From Erodium maritimum (taxonomy: Eukaryota; Streptophyta; Magnoliopsida; Geraniales; Geraniaceae), in assembly GCA_963921825.1 (NCBI GenBank), contig OY997596.1, positions 16,559,001 to 16,623,000 of the forward strand: a stretch of 64,000 bases of DNA, given 5' to 3'. Every line of letters begins with the position of its first letter. The stretch's first letter is position 1. Shown here one piece after another: positions 23,933-34,762 of this stretch. The position numbers and the translations under genes are program-made. Below the pieces are notes generated by a model. The model searched no databases, had not been told where the DNA came from, and saw only the letters and a program-made list of their open reading frames with translations.

Positions 23933-24941
23933 GCGCCTGTGAAGGGAAGTGTAATGTCTTTCCTTAAAGCTAAGCTCGAGGATAAATCCAAATGCATGAA
24001 AGCACTTCAAGAAGTGCAACAAAAAAAGAGGCAAAAGGTTGCATTGTGCAATGAGGTGAGAGAAGAAGTTAACCTTCAAAAATGTGGAAGATGAAATAGA
24101 AATGGAGAATGATGGAAGTTAAGTAGGATTGAAAATGCCGAGGTTTATTGAACCCATGGACCGTTATGCTACTCCGGATGATCCAAACAACAACCCTCAG
24201 ACAAAAGCTACATATAATGCGATATGGAAGGAGAAAAATTTAAGAGCGGGATAATACTTGGCTAGATGGATGTATGAGGTCGGCATTACTTTCAATACCA
24301 TTGAGCTTGATAGTTTCACATGGTTTACCGAATTGATTAGCAATTGGGTCTGGGATTCAAAGCACCAAGTCGATACCAATTAAGTGAGTCGTTCTTGAAG
24401 GAATAATTTCAAAGAACCAAATGCTTATTATCAAAACAAGAAGAAGAATGGAAGAAGAACAGTTGCTCAATTATAACTGATGCTTTGGGTGATCGTAAAA
24501 GACAAAGTATAATGAATATATGTTTGAATTGTCCAGAAGGGACGGTATTTCTTTCATTAATGGAAGCATCAAATGATTTTTATATTGGTCAATTCATCTT
24601 TGATTATGTGGATAAGTGGATTGAAGATATTGGATATGTTGTACAAGTTGTGACGGACAATGCTTCCAATAATATGACAGCAAAAGATTTGCTAAAGAGA
24701 AAGAGACTATCAATATTCTGGAGTTCTTGTGCATCTCATATTATAAATCTCATGCTCCAAGAAATAGTTGATTTACCAAGATTTAAGAATATCTTTGAGA
24801 AGGCAAGGAGTTTTACTGTCTACATTTATTCACATCACAAAACTTTGTTTTTTATGAGAAAGTTCACAAACAAGAGAAATATCGTGCGATCATATATCAC
24901 TAAATTTGCAACCGTTTTTTTAACTTTACAAAGTTTGCTTG
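23933..24941 (+). pseudogene. hAT transposase middle part: linker and DUF659 domain
   Basis: Directly after Copia B the transposase continues with KAKLEDKSKCMKALQEVQQ and NEVREEVN, the conserved linker after the BED finger. From 24120 to 24480 the homology persists (RFIEPMDRYATPDD, WMYEVGITFNTI) but with stops and shifts. The frame at 24485-24941 carries the DUF659 region (DRKRQSIMNICLNCPEGTVF, YVVQVVTDNASNNMTAKDLL, WSSCASHIINLML), whose Asp and Cys/His residues belong to the RNase H-like catalytic core of hAT transposases. It ends at FLTLQSL, where G1 interrupts it. The last five bases (24937-24941) are the G1 target site. Confidence 0.8.
24937..24941. repeat. Target duplication of G1, left (GCTTG)
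   Basis: Exact match to 39686-39690. Confidence 0.8.
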
Positions 24942-25804
24942 TGTCACGCCCCAATTTCAGTAAAACCGAACTCGGGATGCGAACATTTAAAACAATAAAA
25001 CATTTGAAACCTGTTTTGAATAAACACTTTGAAATTACCATTTAGTTAATCAAAATAATATTTACAACTCCAAAAACGTCCTAACAAATGGACAAAGTAC
25101 ATGGTATCCGACACTAGACTCAAAAGATAAAACTCGGACTCCGCTCTAGCTCCTCAAGCTTCGAGAGCTCACCTAGTCCATCCTGCGACCAGTAAGCAGC
25201 TAGGGGTGAGCGTTCGCTCACCACGGCATACTTAGCAGACAATGCCGGTAACAACAACAACAAACTCAACTTTGGGACCACTATCCCCAACTCAGGTAAC
25301 CCGCTTGACACACCACCGATACTTTCCTCAACCGACTCAACACTCGGACTCGTAATGTAGACCCGACACTACGATCACGACCTCTTCCAAGGACACAAGG
25401 ACAACCACGCAACACCCAAGATCACAAAGGATCGCACACCAAACAAGATCACAAAGGATCGCATTCCTGTCAGCTGCTCAGTGCCGGCTGGGCTCGAGCC
25501 TGCCCCACGCACTTTGCCGATCCCTGTCAGGCTCCAGGCGGTCGACCTGTTGACGATAAACCGAGCTACTTTTCCGATAGCTAATCGGAAGGGGAGCTGC
25601 CCTCTCATCGCCTAAAAACGCTCAACCTACCGATCCCTGTCAAGTCAGGCTAGCCAAAGAACGCTCGACTTTACCGATCCTTGTCAGGTAAGCCAGCCAA
25701 ACTCCACGCAACTTCCCGACACAAAGTCGGGTCACTAACCTCGAGCAAACACAATCACAATCACAAGCAAGGTTCAACAAACAGCAACAAGACCGGTTCA
25801 ACAC

Positions 25805-26183
25805 TCCACATGCACTCATGGCCACTCAAGACACACCGACACTAACTCACGGGCTCAACGGACCCACAGGCACTCACGGCCACCCAAGACACACCAACAG
25901 TAACTCACGGGCTCAACAACCCCACGGGCACTCACGGCCTCCCAAGACACACCAACAGTAACTCACGGGTTCAACAACCCCACGGGCACTCACGGCCTCC
26001 CAAGACACACCAGCAGTAACTCACGGGCTCAACAACCCCGCGGGCACTCATGGCTACCCAAGACACACCAACAGTAAAGACACGGGTTCAACAACCCCAC
26101 AGGTACTCATGGCCACCCAAGACACACCCACAGTAAAGACACGGGTTTAACAACCCCACGGGCACTCATGGCCACCCAAGGCA
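25805..26183. repeat. Minisatellite of about 58-60 bp in G1, about six units
   Basis: Units read: GACACACCAACAGTAA, CTCACGGG(C/T)TCAACAACCC, then CACGGGCACTCACGGCC and CCAA. G2 inserted within a unit, at its CCAAC, and unit fragments resume at 37781. Confidence 0.75.
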
Positions 26184-26188
26184 CCAAC
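26184..26188. repeat. Target duplication of G2, left (CCAAC)
   Basis: Exact match to 37781-37785. Confidence 0.9.
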
Positions 26189-26761
26189 TGTCACGCCCCA
26201 ATTTCAGCGAACCGAAACTAGGGACGCGAACGTTTAAAAAGTTACAAGACTGAAACCTGTTTTCGATAAATCACCTAAAAAGTCAGTTTAGTTCCACAAA
26301 AGAATAATATTTACACCTCAAAGTAAAAGTCCCACACTTGGGCAAAACGAGATACACGTCTCTAGACTCAAACACCCAGCAACCCGCTTCAAGCTCTTCA
26401 AGCTTCAGAAGCTCACCTAGTCCAGACTACGAACGGTACCTGTAGGAAAAGCAGCTAGGGGTGAGCGTTCGCTCACCACCACAGATAACATACTGACTAC
26501 GGCATAATTAGTAGACAAAGCCGATGACACTAACAACGACTCAAAGACACGCACAAGACCAGTCTTTTCCTCAACTGACTCAACACTCGGATACGTTATG
26601 TAGACCCCACACTACGATCGACGACCTCCTCCAAGACACGACTGACCACACAATACCAAACAAGATCACAAAGGATCGCAAACCGGCTGCTCAGTAACCA
26701 ATCTCTGTCTCTCGCCCTTTACCGATCATAGACGTGGTCAGGCGGTCGACCTGTCGCGCAA

Positions 26762-26915
26762 CTTCTCCCGATCCCAGTCGGGAGGCTAACCCACAACCTC
26801 TCCGCTTCACCCGATCCCAGTCGGGTGGTTAGCCACACCCGCGCGTCCTTCCCCCGATCCCAGTCGGGGAGCTAGCCCACAACCCCTCCGCTTCTCCCGA
26901 TCCCAGTCGGGAGGC
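26762..26915. repeat. Four-unit hairpin array in G2 LTR
   Basis: Four units, about 42 bp apart, each with the core CCCGATCCCAGTCGGG. The stem is CTCCCGA/TCGGGAG in units 1 and 4, CACCCGA/TCGGGTG in unit 2 and CCCCGA/TCGGGG in unit 3, so outer base pairs change together. The identical array is at about 35334-35487 in the other LTR. Confidence 0.75.
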
Positions 26916-28420
26916 TAGCTACACCACACGACCTCCACCAGTATCAAGTAACCAATCACAATCACAAACAAATTCAAACAGACAGTAACGACACCGGTGA
27001 CAACTACACAGGCGCTCAAGGCCAACAAAACACCGACACCCAAACACAGGTTCAACAACCCTACGGGCCCTCATGGCCACCCAAGACGCCGACGATAAAG
27101 TACGGGTTCACAACCCCACGGGCACTCACGGCCACCCAAAACACCGAAACGACAACACGGGCTCTCATGGCCACCCAAAACTCAGCAATAAATAACACGG
27201 GCTCTCAGGGCCACCCAAACTCAATCAACAATTTACGCACAACAACCTCCGGGCATGGTCATATGCCTCCAGTAACACAGTTAACGCTAAGTTTTCTGCT
27301 CCTACGACACTACTAGGTGTCACATGCATTTCCAGTATTCGTTACATTCCCGTATCATGCGTTTCTAATATTCGACAACCTAAACACCCACGACACCCCG
27401 GTGCCACATGCAATTCTACAGTTAACTTTCCCTAGACAGGGCCGAGATCCGGCTACTTTTCCCTACCTCGAAAACAACTCCAGAAGCGCTCCACTAAACC
27501 CGAGATGAAACGCAGTCACTCGCCGAGCCTCCCTTTGCCTCGGTCCGCAGCACGATCTAAAAGAACACAGATTTAATTCACTTTAAACTAGTACGAACCG
27601 GTCGAAAATAAATAACTCAAAGCCCAAAATAAGAACGGTTCCGTCGTTCAGTTAACGGCTACGATTTGTCCATTTTAAACTTGACAGTTGTCGTTTACAC
27701 TCGAGCGGGATAAAAGTCGGGTTACGACGGATCGGGTTCGAGCACCCGCGCACCGAACCCAGGTTTGGTCCAAACCCAGTTTAAACCCCTTTTTAACTTA
27801 AAACCGTCTTTGGACTCCCTTGCTTTAGTTAATTCCGTCTTTGATTTTAAAACAAAACGGTTTCCTTCCGTTCGTTTCCAAACTCGATATTTTGGTCCAG
27901 AACCCTTATAAAGTCGATTTGATTTCGTTCCCCCCCCCTTTTTGATTTGACTTAACTCGAGTCTAACTTTAATAAACGACTTTCGTTTTAAAACCCGTTA
28001 AACTTAAGCCGATATAGTTTTATCGATAATTAAATTACGTCTCAACGGTACGGATTTGATCTTTAAACCAACACTGATTTCGTTTTACAAACCGTTTGAG
28101 TCCAACCCGATCGTACTTAAATCTATTCAAAACATAAGAATAATTATATCGATAATTTATATTTTGTCGATCTTTACAAAATCAGATTTACACGGTTACA
28201 ACAATCCGTTAAACAACCAGATCTACGTTTTTCTATTCCGTTCCCTTCCATTTCGGGAGCTCCGTTCCATCCCGACCAGATTTGAACGAACTCGAGAAAA
28301 GGGAAAGCGAAGGAGAAGAACGGTTCTGCTTGGTCCGGCCGACCACCGGCGCCGGTCGGACGAGCTTCCACGGGCCGAGAACTAACCGTGAGGAAACGGT
28401 GGCGGCGGTGGACGGCGGTG

Positions 28421-28698
28421 GTCGGCGGTGCACGGCGGCGTCGGCGCGGGTCCGGACGGCTCGTCCCGTTCCGGATCTGACGAGCTCGCCGGCAACGGCG
28501 GGAGCTCGGGTCCGAACGGCTCGGGACGGGGAGATCGGAGGCGGCGGTGGTCGGTGGTGGTCGGCGGTGCACGGCGGCGTCGGCGCGGGTCCGGACGGCT
28601 CGTCCCGTTCCGGATCTGACGAGCTCGCCGGCAACGGCGGGAGCTCGGGTCCGAACGGCTCGGGACGGGGAGATCGGAGGCGGCGGTGGTCGGTCGGA
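28421..28698. repeat. 139-bp GC-rich tandem duplication in G2 3' LTR
   Basis: Two almost identical copies (28421-28559 and 28560-28698) rich in CGG and GGTCCGGACGG. The same pair occurs at 36993-37270 in the other LTR, so the duplication predates G2 insertion. Confidence 0.8.
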
Positions 28699-29035
28699 GC
28701 TTGGGATGAGACCGGTGGCCGGAGCTGGTGACGGCGTCGGGACGGAGGAGAAGGAGGTCGGAGTTCGGCAGGGACGTGGTCGGAGACGGAGATGGAAGGT
28801 CGGACGGAGGAGAGGCCGGAGCTGGTCGGAGACGGAGGTGGAAGGTCGGGGTTCGGCCGGGACGTGGTCGGACGGAGATGGAAGGTCGGACGGAGGAGAG
28901 GCCGGAGCGATGGCGGCCGGTGCCGGTCCGGCGAGGAAGACGAAGAGAGAGAGAGAGGTGAGATCGGGTAGAGAGAGAGAGAGGAGAGGGCGGCTGAGTG
29001 TGGGTTAGATTAGGGTTTTAGAGTGTAAGGATGGG

Positions 29036-29042
29036 TTATATA
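29036..29042 (-). promoter_or_regulatory. Putative LTR core promoter (TATATAA) of G2
   Basis: TATATAA on the minus strand, followed by a CT-rich leader about 50-100 bp downstream. Its counterpart in the 5' LTR is 37608-37614. The surrounding GATGGGTTATATACCCATC is nearly palindromic, so the box could read either way. Confidence 0.4.
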
Positions 29043-29111
29043 CCCATCCCTGACCAGATTGGGCCTCAGCTGGGCTGGGCTGGGCCTGCGGGCCTGGCCT
29101 GGTCCAGACCT

Positions 29112-29167
<56 letters not shown>

Positions 29168-29275
29168 ACTCGTTTCAAAAACTTACCTTAAGGTTTTCGT
29201 TTGCAAAATAATACCTTAAGGAAACGGAGCGGGTTTTACAATCTACCCCCCTTAAAGGAATTTCGCCCACGAAAT

Positions 29276-32200
29276 TTAAAACAGCGTACCTCGGGAAACG
29301 AACAAGGCGGGATACTTCGCGCGAACCTCGTCCTCGCGCTCCCAAGTCGATTCAGCCCCGTGGTGCTTCCACTGCACTCGTACCAAGTAGATAATCTTGC
29401 CTCCCCGCAGAATCTGCTCCCGCGCGTCCATAATCTGAACCGGCTGCTCCTCATAGGAGACATCATCAGCCACCACGACATCTGTCCACTCGATGACGTG
29501 GGAGGGGTCTGCATTGTACTGCCGCAACTGAGACACGTGGAAGACGTCATGGACTCTCCCAAGTTGCGGTGGCAACGCCAGACGATATGCCACTGTTCCC
29601 ACTCTGCCCAAAATCTGGAACGGGCCAATGTACCTCGGAGCCAACTTGCCCCCGCTGCGCCTGAACCGCACCAGCCCTTTTCTCGGGCTCACCTTCAGGA
29701 ACACGTGATCCCCGACTGCAAACTCAAGGGGTCGACGTCGCCTGTCGGCATAACTCTTCTGTCGGCTCTGCGCTGTCCTCAGTCGATCGCGAATCAGTGC
29801 GACTTTCTCCGTCGTCTCTCTGACAAGATCTGGCCCCAGCAGACTCTTGTCCCCCACCTCTGCCCAGCATACTGGTGACCGACACGGCCTCCCATACAAC
29901 GCTTCGAAAGGTGCCATCCCGATACTGGCTTGAAAGCTGTTGTTGTAGGCGAACTCGGCCAACGGCAGGTGGGTCTCCCAAGATCCCCTGAAATCCAATA
30001 CACATGCTCGCAGCATGTCCTCTAAGATCTGAATGGTACGCTCCGACTGACCGTCTGTCTGAGGATGATGCGCTGTACTGAGTAGCACCTCGGTCCCCAA
30101 TGCCTTCTGCAAACTCGGCCAAAACCTGGACGTGAAGCGGGGATCCCTGTCAGACACCATCGACACCGGGACCCCGTGGAGACGCACTATCTCCTGAACG
30201 TACAAACTGCTCAACTTGTCCACTGGGTCGGTCATCCTCATAGCCAGGAAGTGGGCCGACTTAGTCAACCGGTCGACTACCACCCACACGGCGTCGTTTC
30301 CCTTGGGTGATCTCGGTAGTCCACACACGAAGTCCATCGTAATGTGTTCCCACTTCCACTGAGCAATCGGTAGTGGCTGTAACAATCCCGCTGGACGCTG
30401 ATGCTCGGCCTTCACCTGCTGACAGACAAGGCACCTCGACACAAACTCTGCGACTGCTCTCCTCATACCGCGCCACCAGTAGTGTCGTCTGAGGTCACGG
30501 TACATCTTGGTGCCCCCCGGATGCACTGTGAGACGCGAATGGTGTGCCTCTCGTAACACGGCGTCTCTACAGTTAACCGGTACGAATAGCCCCCCGCGGT
30601 ATCGTAGTCCCCAATCAGTGCTGTCCTGCCAGCCCACCACCTCGTCACCCCTGACGACTCTCTCTCGTATCTCTGATGCTTCGACGTCCTCTGTCTGCGC
30701 CTCCAGCACTTGGGCAAGCAGTGAGGGCTGAGCCACTAGTGAGCACATGGCAACACCGCCAGTAACCTCCTCTAGCTCAAGCCCGAATGTGCTCAGCTCC
30801 CCCATCATGCCCCACTCTCGGACAGATATGCTGGCGAGGCTCGGAGCCGACTTCCTACTCAAGGCGTCGGCGACAACGTTCGCCTTGCCTGGGTGGTAGT
30901 GTAGCTCGAAGTCGTACTCCTCAAGTAGTTCCATCCACCGTCGCTGACGCATGTTCAGGTCTCGCTGGGAAAATATGTACTTGAGGCTCTTGTGATCCGA
31001 GAACACCTGAAACCCCTCGCCGTACAGATAATATCGCCAGCTCTTCAGTGCAAACACGACTGCTGCTAGCTCCAAGTCGTGGGTAGGATAGTTGCGCTCG
31101 TGTAACTTCAACTGTCTGGAGCCATAAGCCACAACTCTGCCCGACTGCATCAGCACGCAGCCCAGTCCCTCTCCGGACGCATCGCAGTAAACATCATAAC
31201 CAATTCCTCGCTCGGGCACCACTAACACTGGAGCTGTAGTCAGCCGAGTCTTCAGCTCCGCGAACGCACGCTCACAGTCGTCTGTCCACACGAACCCGAC
31301 ACCCTTGCGCGTCAACAGAGTCATCGGTGCGGCTAGTCGTGCAAAATCTTGGACAAATCGCCTATAGTAGCCTGCCAATCCCAGAAAGCTGCGGATCTCG
31401 AAAACACTCGTGGGCCGTGCCCACTTCGAGACCGCGTCGACCTTCGACGGATCGACCAGGATACCGTCACGGGATACAATGTGGCCGAGGAACCTCACCT
31501 CAGAGAGCCAGAACTCGCACTTCTCCCGGTTGGCATATAGCTGATGCTTGCGTAGCAGTGTTAGAACAGCCCTCAGATGGGCCTTATGCGCTGCCTCGTT
31601 CTGCGAATATATCAGGATGTCGTCCACAAATACCACCACAAACTGATCTAGGTACGGCCGGAAGATGCTGTTCATCAGGTCCATGAACGCTGCTGGCGCG
31701 TTCGTCAGTCCGAATGGCATCACTAGGAACTCGTAGTGTCCATAGCGTGTCCGGAATGCAGTCTTTGCGACGTCTCCCTCACGGACTCGCAACTGATAAT
31801 AACCGGATCGCAGATCGATCTTCGAGAAGTGAGTCGCCCCTCTCAACTGGTCGAACAAGTCGTCGATCCTCGGCATCGGGTACCGGTTCTTCACCGTAAC
31901 CCGGTTTAGCTTCCGGTAATCTATACACATCCGTAGCTCTCCACTCTTCTTCTTCACGAAGAGTGCTGGTGCTCCCCACGGCGATGTACTCGGACGGATA
32001 AACCCCTTCTGCTGAAGCTCCCCCAGCTGACGCTTCAGCTCAGTCAACTCGGCCGGTGCAAACCTGTAAGGCGCCATCGATATCGCCGCCGTTCCCGGCA
32101 CTAGGTCAATCCCGAACTCCACCTCACGAATCGGTGGCAGCCCGCTCAACTCCTCAGGGAAGACCTCGGGGAACTCGCATACCACTCTCGGTAACTCTCG

Positions 32201-34090
32201 GCTCTGCACAGCCGGTACTTCCTCCTCTGCGGACAACGCCGACAGGAGGACCCCACTCTTACTTCCCAGCACGCACGTCACCTTCGTACCGCCCACTGTC
32301 ACTGTCACTCGTCGTCTATAGCAATCGATGTTGGCTCGGTACCTCGACAGCCAATCCATACCCAAAATCACATCAAAGGTAGTCATCCCCAACACGAGAA
32401 GATCCCCAGGGCAAGGACAGTCTGCGACTCTAATCTCGCAGGCACGACATACTCTAGTCAACGATGCACCACCCCCAACTGGGGTGTCCAGGCATAGAGG
32501 TGGGCTCAACGGCTCTAAGCTCAACCCCAACCTCTCGGCACAACCCGACGAAATAAAAGAGTGTGACGCCCCGGTATCAAACAAGAATAAAGCCCATAAG
32601 TGATACAATAAACACGTACCCTGGATGGTCTCGCGGTACGTGTTAGGTCCTGGGGCTCTGGAGTCGGTGACTGCATAGACTCTCCCCTGCGAGGCCTGCT
32701 GCCTTTGACCCGGCGCGCTGGCCGCTGAATGCCCGTGACTCTGCTGCTGTCTCGGAACCGGTGCGCTCGTAGAAGGCTGTGACGGTCTGGACTGCTGACC
32801 CTGACGAGGACGTCCCCTGGGCGACTGTACGGTCCGCGACTGCTGCGGTCGCTGCGCTGATGTTGCCCTCGACAGCTCACGGCACCATGCAATGGTGTGC
32901 CCAACCTGGCCGCATCGAAAACAGCTGATCTCGTTGGCTCTCGACTCCGTGCCCTGGCTGGTCCGGCTAGTCGCTGGCCGCGCCGCAGGTACTCCTTCCA
33001 TCGGGCACTCGCGACGGAAGTGGCCTTGCTGCCCGCAAGTAAAGCACGCCGGCGCCCTCTCTGGTGCGACTGGCCCAACTGCTGCCACTGAACCCCGCTG
33101 TCTCGATCCACTCTGATGAGGCGGTGGTCGGAAGGATCCCGCGGTCCTTTGCCTCCGCGAGTCTCGTGAGTCTGACGGTCCGGTCCAACTGATCGGCCGA
33201 GGTCGGACCTCACGGCCCCTGGCTGCATCCCGGATGCCCTGCTCCACTGTAGCCGCGGTGTCCACTAGATCGGTATACTTCCGTATCCTCAAGGCGAGAA
33301 TCTGGTTCCGGATGCCCAGCCTCAGTCCGTCCTGGAACCGTAGGCAACGGTTCGTCTCGCTAGACACCATCTCAGGCGCGAATCTGGCCAAGGCTGTGAA
33401 CCTGGCCTCGTACTGTGCCACTGTCATCTCTCCCTGCTCCAGGTATAAGAACTGCCGATGTCGCTCCAGCCGAGCCGACTCGGGAAAGTACTGTGCCATG
33501 AATACCTCCTGGAATACGCTGTAGTCGTATCCGACTGTGTCCTTCACCCGCCCCCACCAGTGGTAGGCGCTGTCTCTCAGCTGATGGGCCGCGAAGGACA
33601 CTCTCCGACGGCCATCCTCGACACCCAAAGTGTCCAGGTCTCGTGTGACCTGCTCTATCCATCGCTCGGCTAGGTCGGGATTTGGCTCCCCGACAAAAAC
33701 AGGTATCCCGAGCTTCAGGAAATCGAGTAGCGCTCGGGAGGTAAGATCCTCTGTCTGAGCGGCCCTCATCGGAACTGCGGCTGCCTCTGGTGCTGGCGAA
33801 GCCGACTCTCGGCTGGCGATGACCGCCACCAAACTCTGAACGGTCCTGGTAAGCTCATCCAGGGCAGTCATCACTGGAGGGTCCGCGACTGGCGGAACAC
33901 TGGGGGTACCTGCAGACGGCCCCGCATCACTTCTCCCGTCTCCTCCGACGGGAGTGCCCTGTGCCTCCGCGTAGTCGGCGGGCTCGACGATTGGCACCCT
34001 CCCTGGTGCCCCTGCTGACCGCCCCCGCCGGCCTCGCGTGGGTGCCTGACCCTGCGTTCCTGACGCTCGTCCGCGCCTTCCGCGAGCCAT
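29276..34090 (-). CDS. G2 gag-pol polyprotein, intact
   Basis: The start chosen is the ATG at 34090 ([12 protein letters not shown]), the first Met with typical gag sequence; an upstream in-frame Met at 34222 gives only leader-like residues. The frame is 1604 codons without a stop. Domains in order: retrotransposon gag (about residues 150-330; [40 protein letters not shown]), two CCHC knuckles ([14 protein letters not shown] and [14 protein letters not shown]), protease ([12 protein letters not shown]), reverse transcriptase ([31 protein letters not shown]), RNase H ([15 protein letters not shown]), integrase (zinc finger near [17 protein letters not shown]...CLVCQQVK; core [26 protein letters not shown]), and a C-terminal chromodomain-like end ([20 protein letters not shown]). 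Integrase chromodomains steer insertion toward marked chromatin. Every catalytic signature checked is present. Confidence 0.95.
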   Translation of the reverse strand: MARGRRGRASGTQGQAPTRGRRGRSAGAPGRVPIVEPADYAEAQGTPVGGDGRSDAGPSAGTPSVPPVADPPVMTALDELTRTVQSLVAVIASRESASPAPEAAAVPMRAAQTEDLTSRALLDFLKLGIPVFVGEPNPDLAERWIEQVTRDLDTLGVEDGRRRVSFAAHQLRDSAYHWWGRVKDTVGYDYSVFQEVFMAQYFPESARLERHRQFLYLEQGEMTVAQYEARFTALARFAPEMVSSETNRCLRFQDGLRLGIRNQILALRIRKYTDLVDTAATVEQGIRDAARGREVRPRPISWTGPSDSRDSRRQRTAGSFRPPPHQSGSRQRGSVAAVGPVAPERAPACFTCGQQGHFRRECPMEGVPAARPATSRTSQGTESRANEISCFRCGQVGHTIAWCRELSRATSAQRPQQSRTVQSPRGRPRQGQQSRPSQPSTSAPVPRQQQSHGHSAASAPGQRQQASQGRVYAVTDSRAPGPNTYRETIQGTCLLYHLWALFLFDTGASHSFISSGCAERLGLSLEPLSPPLCLDTPVGGGASLTRVCRACEIRVADCPCPGDLLVLGMTTFDVILGMDWLSRYRANIDCYRRRVTVTVGGTKVTCVLGSKSGVLLSALSAEEEVPAVQSRELPRVVCEFPEVFPEELSGLPPIREVEFGIDLVPGTAAISMAPYRFAPAELTELKRQLGELQQKGFIRPSTSPWGAPALFVKKKSGELRMCIDYRKLNRVTVKNRYPMPRIDDLFDQLRGATHFSKIDLRSGYYQLRVREGDVAKTAFRTRYGHYEFLVMPFGLTNAPAAFMDLMNSIFRPYLDQFVVVFVDDILIYSQNEAAHKAHLRAVLTLLRKHQLYANREKCEFWLSEVRFLGHIVSRDGILVDPSKVDAVSKWARPTSVFEIRSFLGLAGYYRRFVQDFARLAAPMTLLTRKGVGFVWTDDCERAFAELKTRLTTAPVLVVPERGIGYDVYCDASGEGLGCVLMQSGRVVAYGSRQLKLHERNYPTHDLELAAVVFALKSWRYYLYGEGFQVFSDHKSLKYIFSQRDLNMRQRRWMELLEEYDFELHYHPGKANVVADALSRKSAPSLASISVREWGMMGELSTFGLELEEVTGGVAMCSLVAQPSLLAQVLEAQTEDVEASEIRERVVRGDEVVGWQDSTDWGLRYRGGLFVPVNCRDAVLREAHHSRLTVHPGGTKMYRDLRRHYWWRGMRRAVAEFVSRCLVCQQVKAEHQRPAGLLQPLPIAQWKWEHITMDFVCGLPRSPKGNDAVWVVVDRLTKSAHFLAMRMTDPVDKLSSLYVQEIVRLHGVPVSMVSDRDPRFTSRFWPSLQKALGTEVLLSTAHHPQTDGQSERTIQILEDMLRACVLDFRGSWETHLPLAEFAYNNSFQASIGMAPFEALYGRPCRSPVCWAEVGDKSLLGPDLVRETTEKVALIRDRLRTAQSRQKSYADRRRRPLEFAVGDHVFLKVSPRKGLVRFRRSGGKLAPRYIGPFQILGRVGTVAYRLALPPQLGRVHDVFHVSQLRQYNADPSHVIEWTDVVVADDVSYEEQPVQIMDAREQILRGGKIIYLVRVQWKHHGAESTWEREDEVRAKYPALFVSRGTLF

Positions 34091-34749
34091 GAACAGTATC
34101 CTCTGCACGGATACACGCAAACGTTCAGTTTGCGAACTCAAATAAAGGCGACAAGTTAAAAAAACGCCAACGCTCACACGGTCTAAGTTTACTCTATCGC
34201 GTATGTCACTAAAGCGCCACACCGCTCAAGCTAAACACACCTTATATATAGCATTAGTATACGAGACCACACCGACATATACCACACAAGCGACGACAAA
34301 CCAACCAGAGTCGAACCTTGCCCCCCGGGCCAACCAAAATCAAACATACGCCCACAGGGCCAATCAAGTTCAAGGCATGCCAAAAGGGCCAACAACCTTA
34401 AACCTTTTTCCGCTTCATTAAAAAAAACCCCATGTCTTGGCATCAGGTGGTTACAACCCCGTCCAGGCGTCCCCGAACTACGTTGTGGCCACTTGATACC
34501 AACACCGTCACGCTCGACCACAGGAGCGCTCCTGAGTCGAGTCGCAACAGTTTAAAAACGTTTCACGTAGCAACACACAAACATTGTGCCAGTAGCCCCG
34601 TACCGCACAAGCACAAAACAAAACAGGACTCAAATCCTAACGGGTCTACACCCGAGTTCCGACTTGCGTACCCAACGCAGGACGGGACTCTACCGACTCG
34701 ACTCTCCCACCTAATTGACGTGTAGTCCGAGGTGTGAAACCTCGCGCTC

Positions 34750-34762
34750 TGATACCAAGTTG
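34750..34762 (-). promoter_or_regulatory. G2 primer-binding site
   Basis: Minus strand TTGGTATCAGAGC next to the 5' LTR, complementary to the initiator-Met tRNA. Confidence 0.85.

Larger units (their letters stand above)
26189..29240 (-). repeat. G2 3' LTR
   Basis: 3052 bp. On the minus strand it begins TGTAAAACCCGCTCC, followed by an A-rich homopolymer (plus-strand T53 at 29113-29165), a TATA-like box (29036-29042), a CT-rich leader, a GC-rich part with a 139-bp tandem duplication, an AT-rich part, then minisatellites, and ends GGGGCGTGACA. Long frames in it occur on both strands in overlapping registers and are not genes. Confidence 0.9.

Noticed and set aside
25805-26183. Regular repeats that could be mistaken for a CRISPR array
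   Set aside because: Units are contiguous minisatellite copies without unique spacers, inside a plant LTR.
28056-29008. Several long frames in the G2 LTR, repeated at 36628-37580
   Set aside because: They overlap on both strands in a GC-rich LTR and are identical only because the LTRs are identical.
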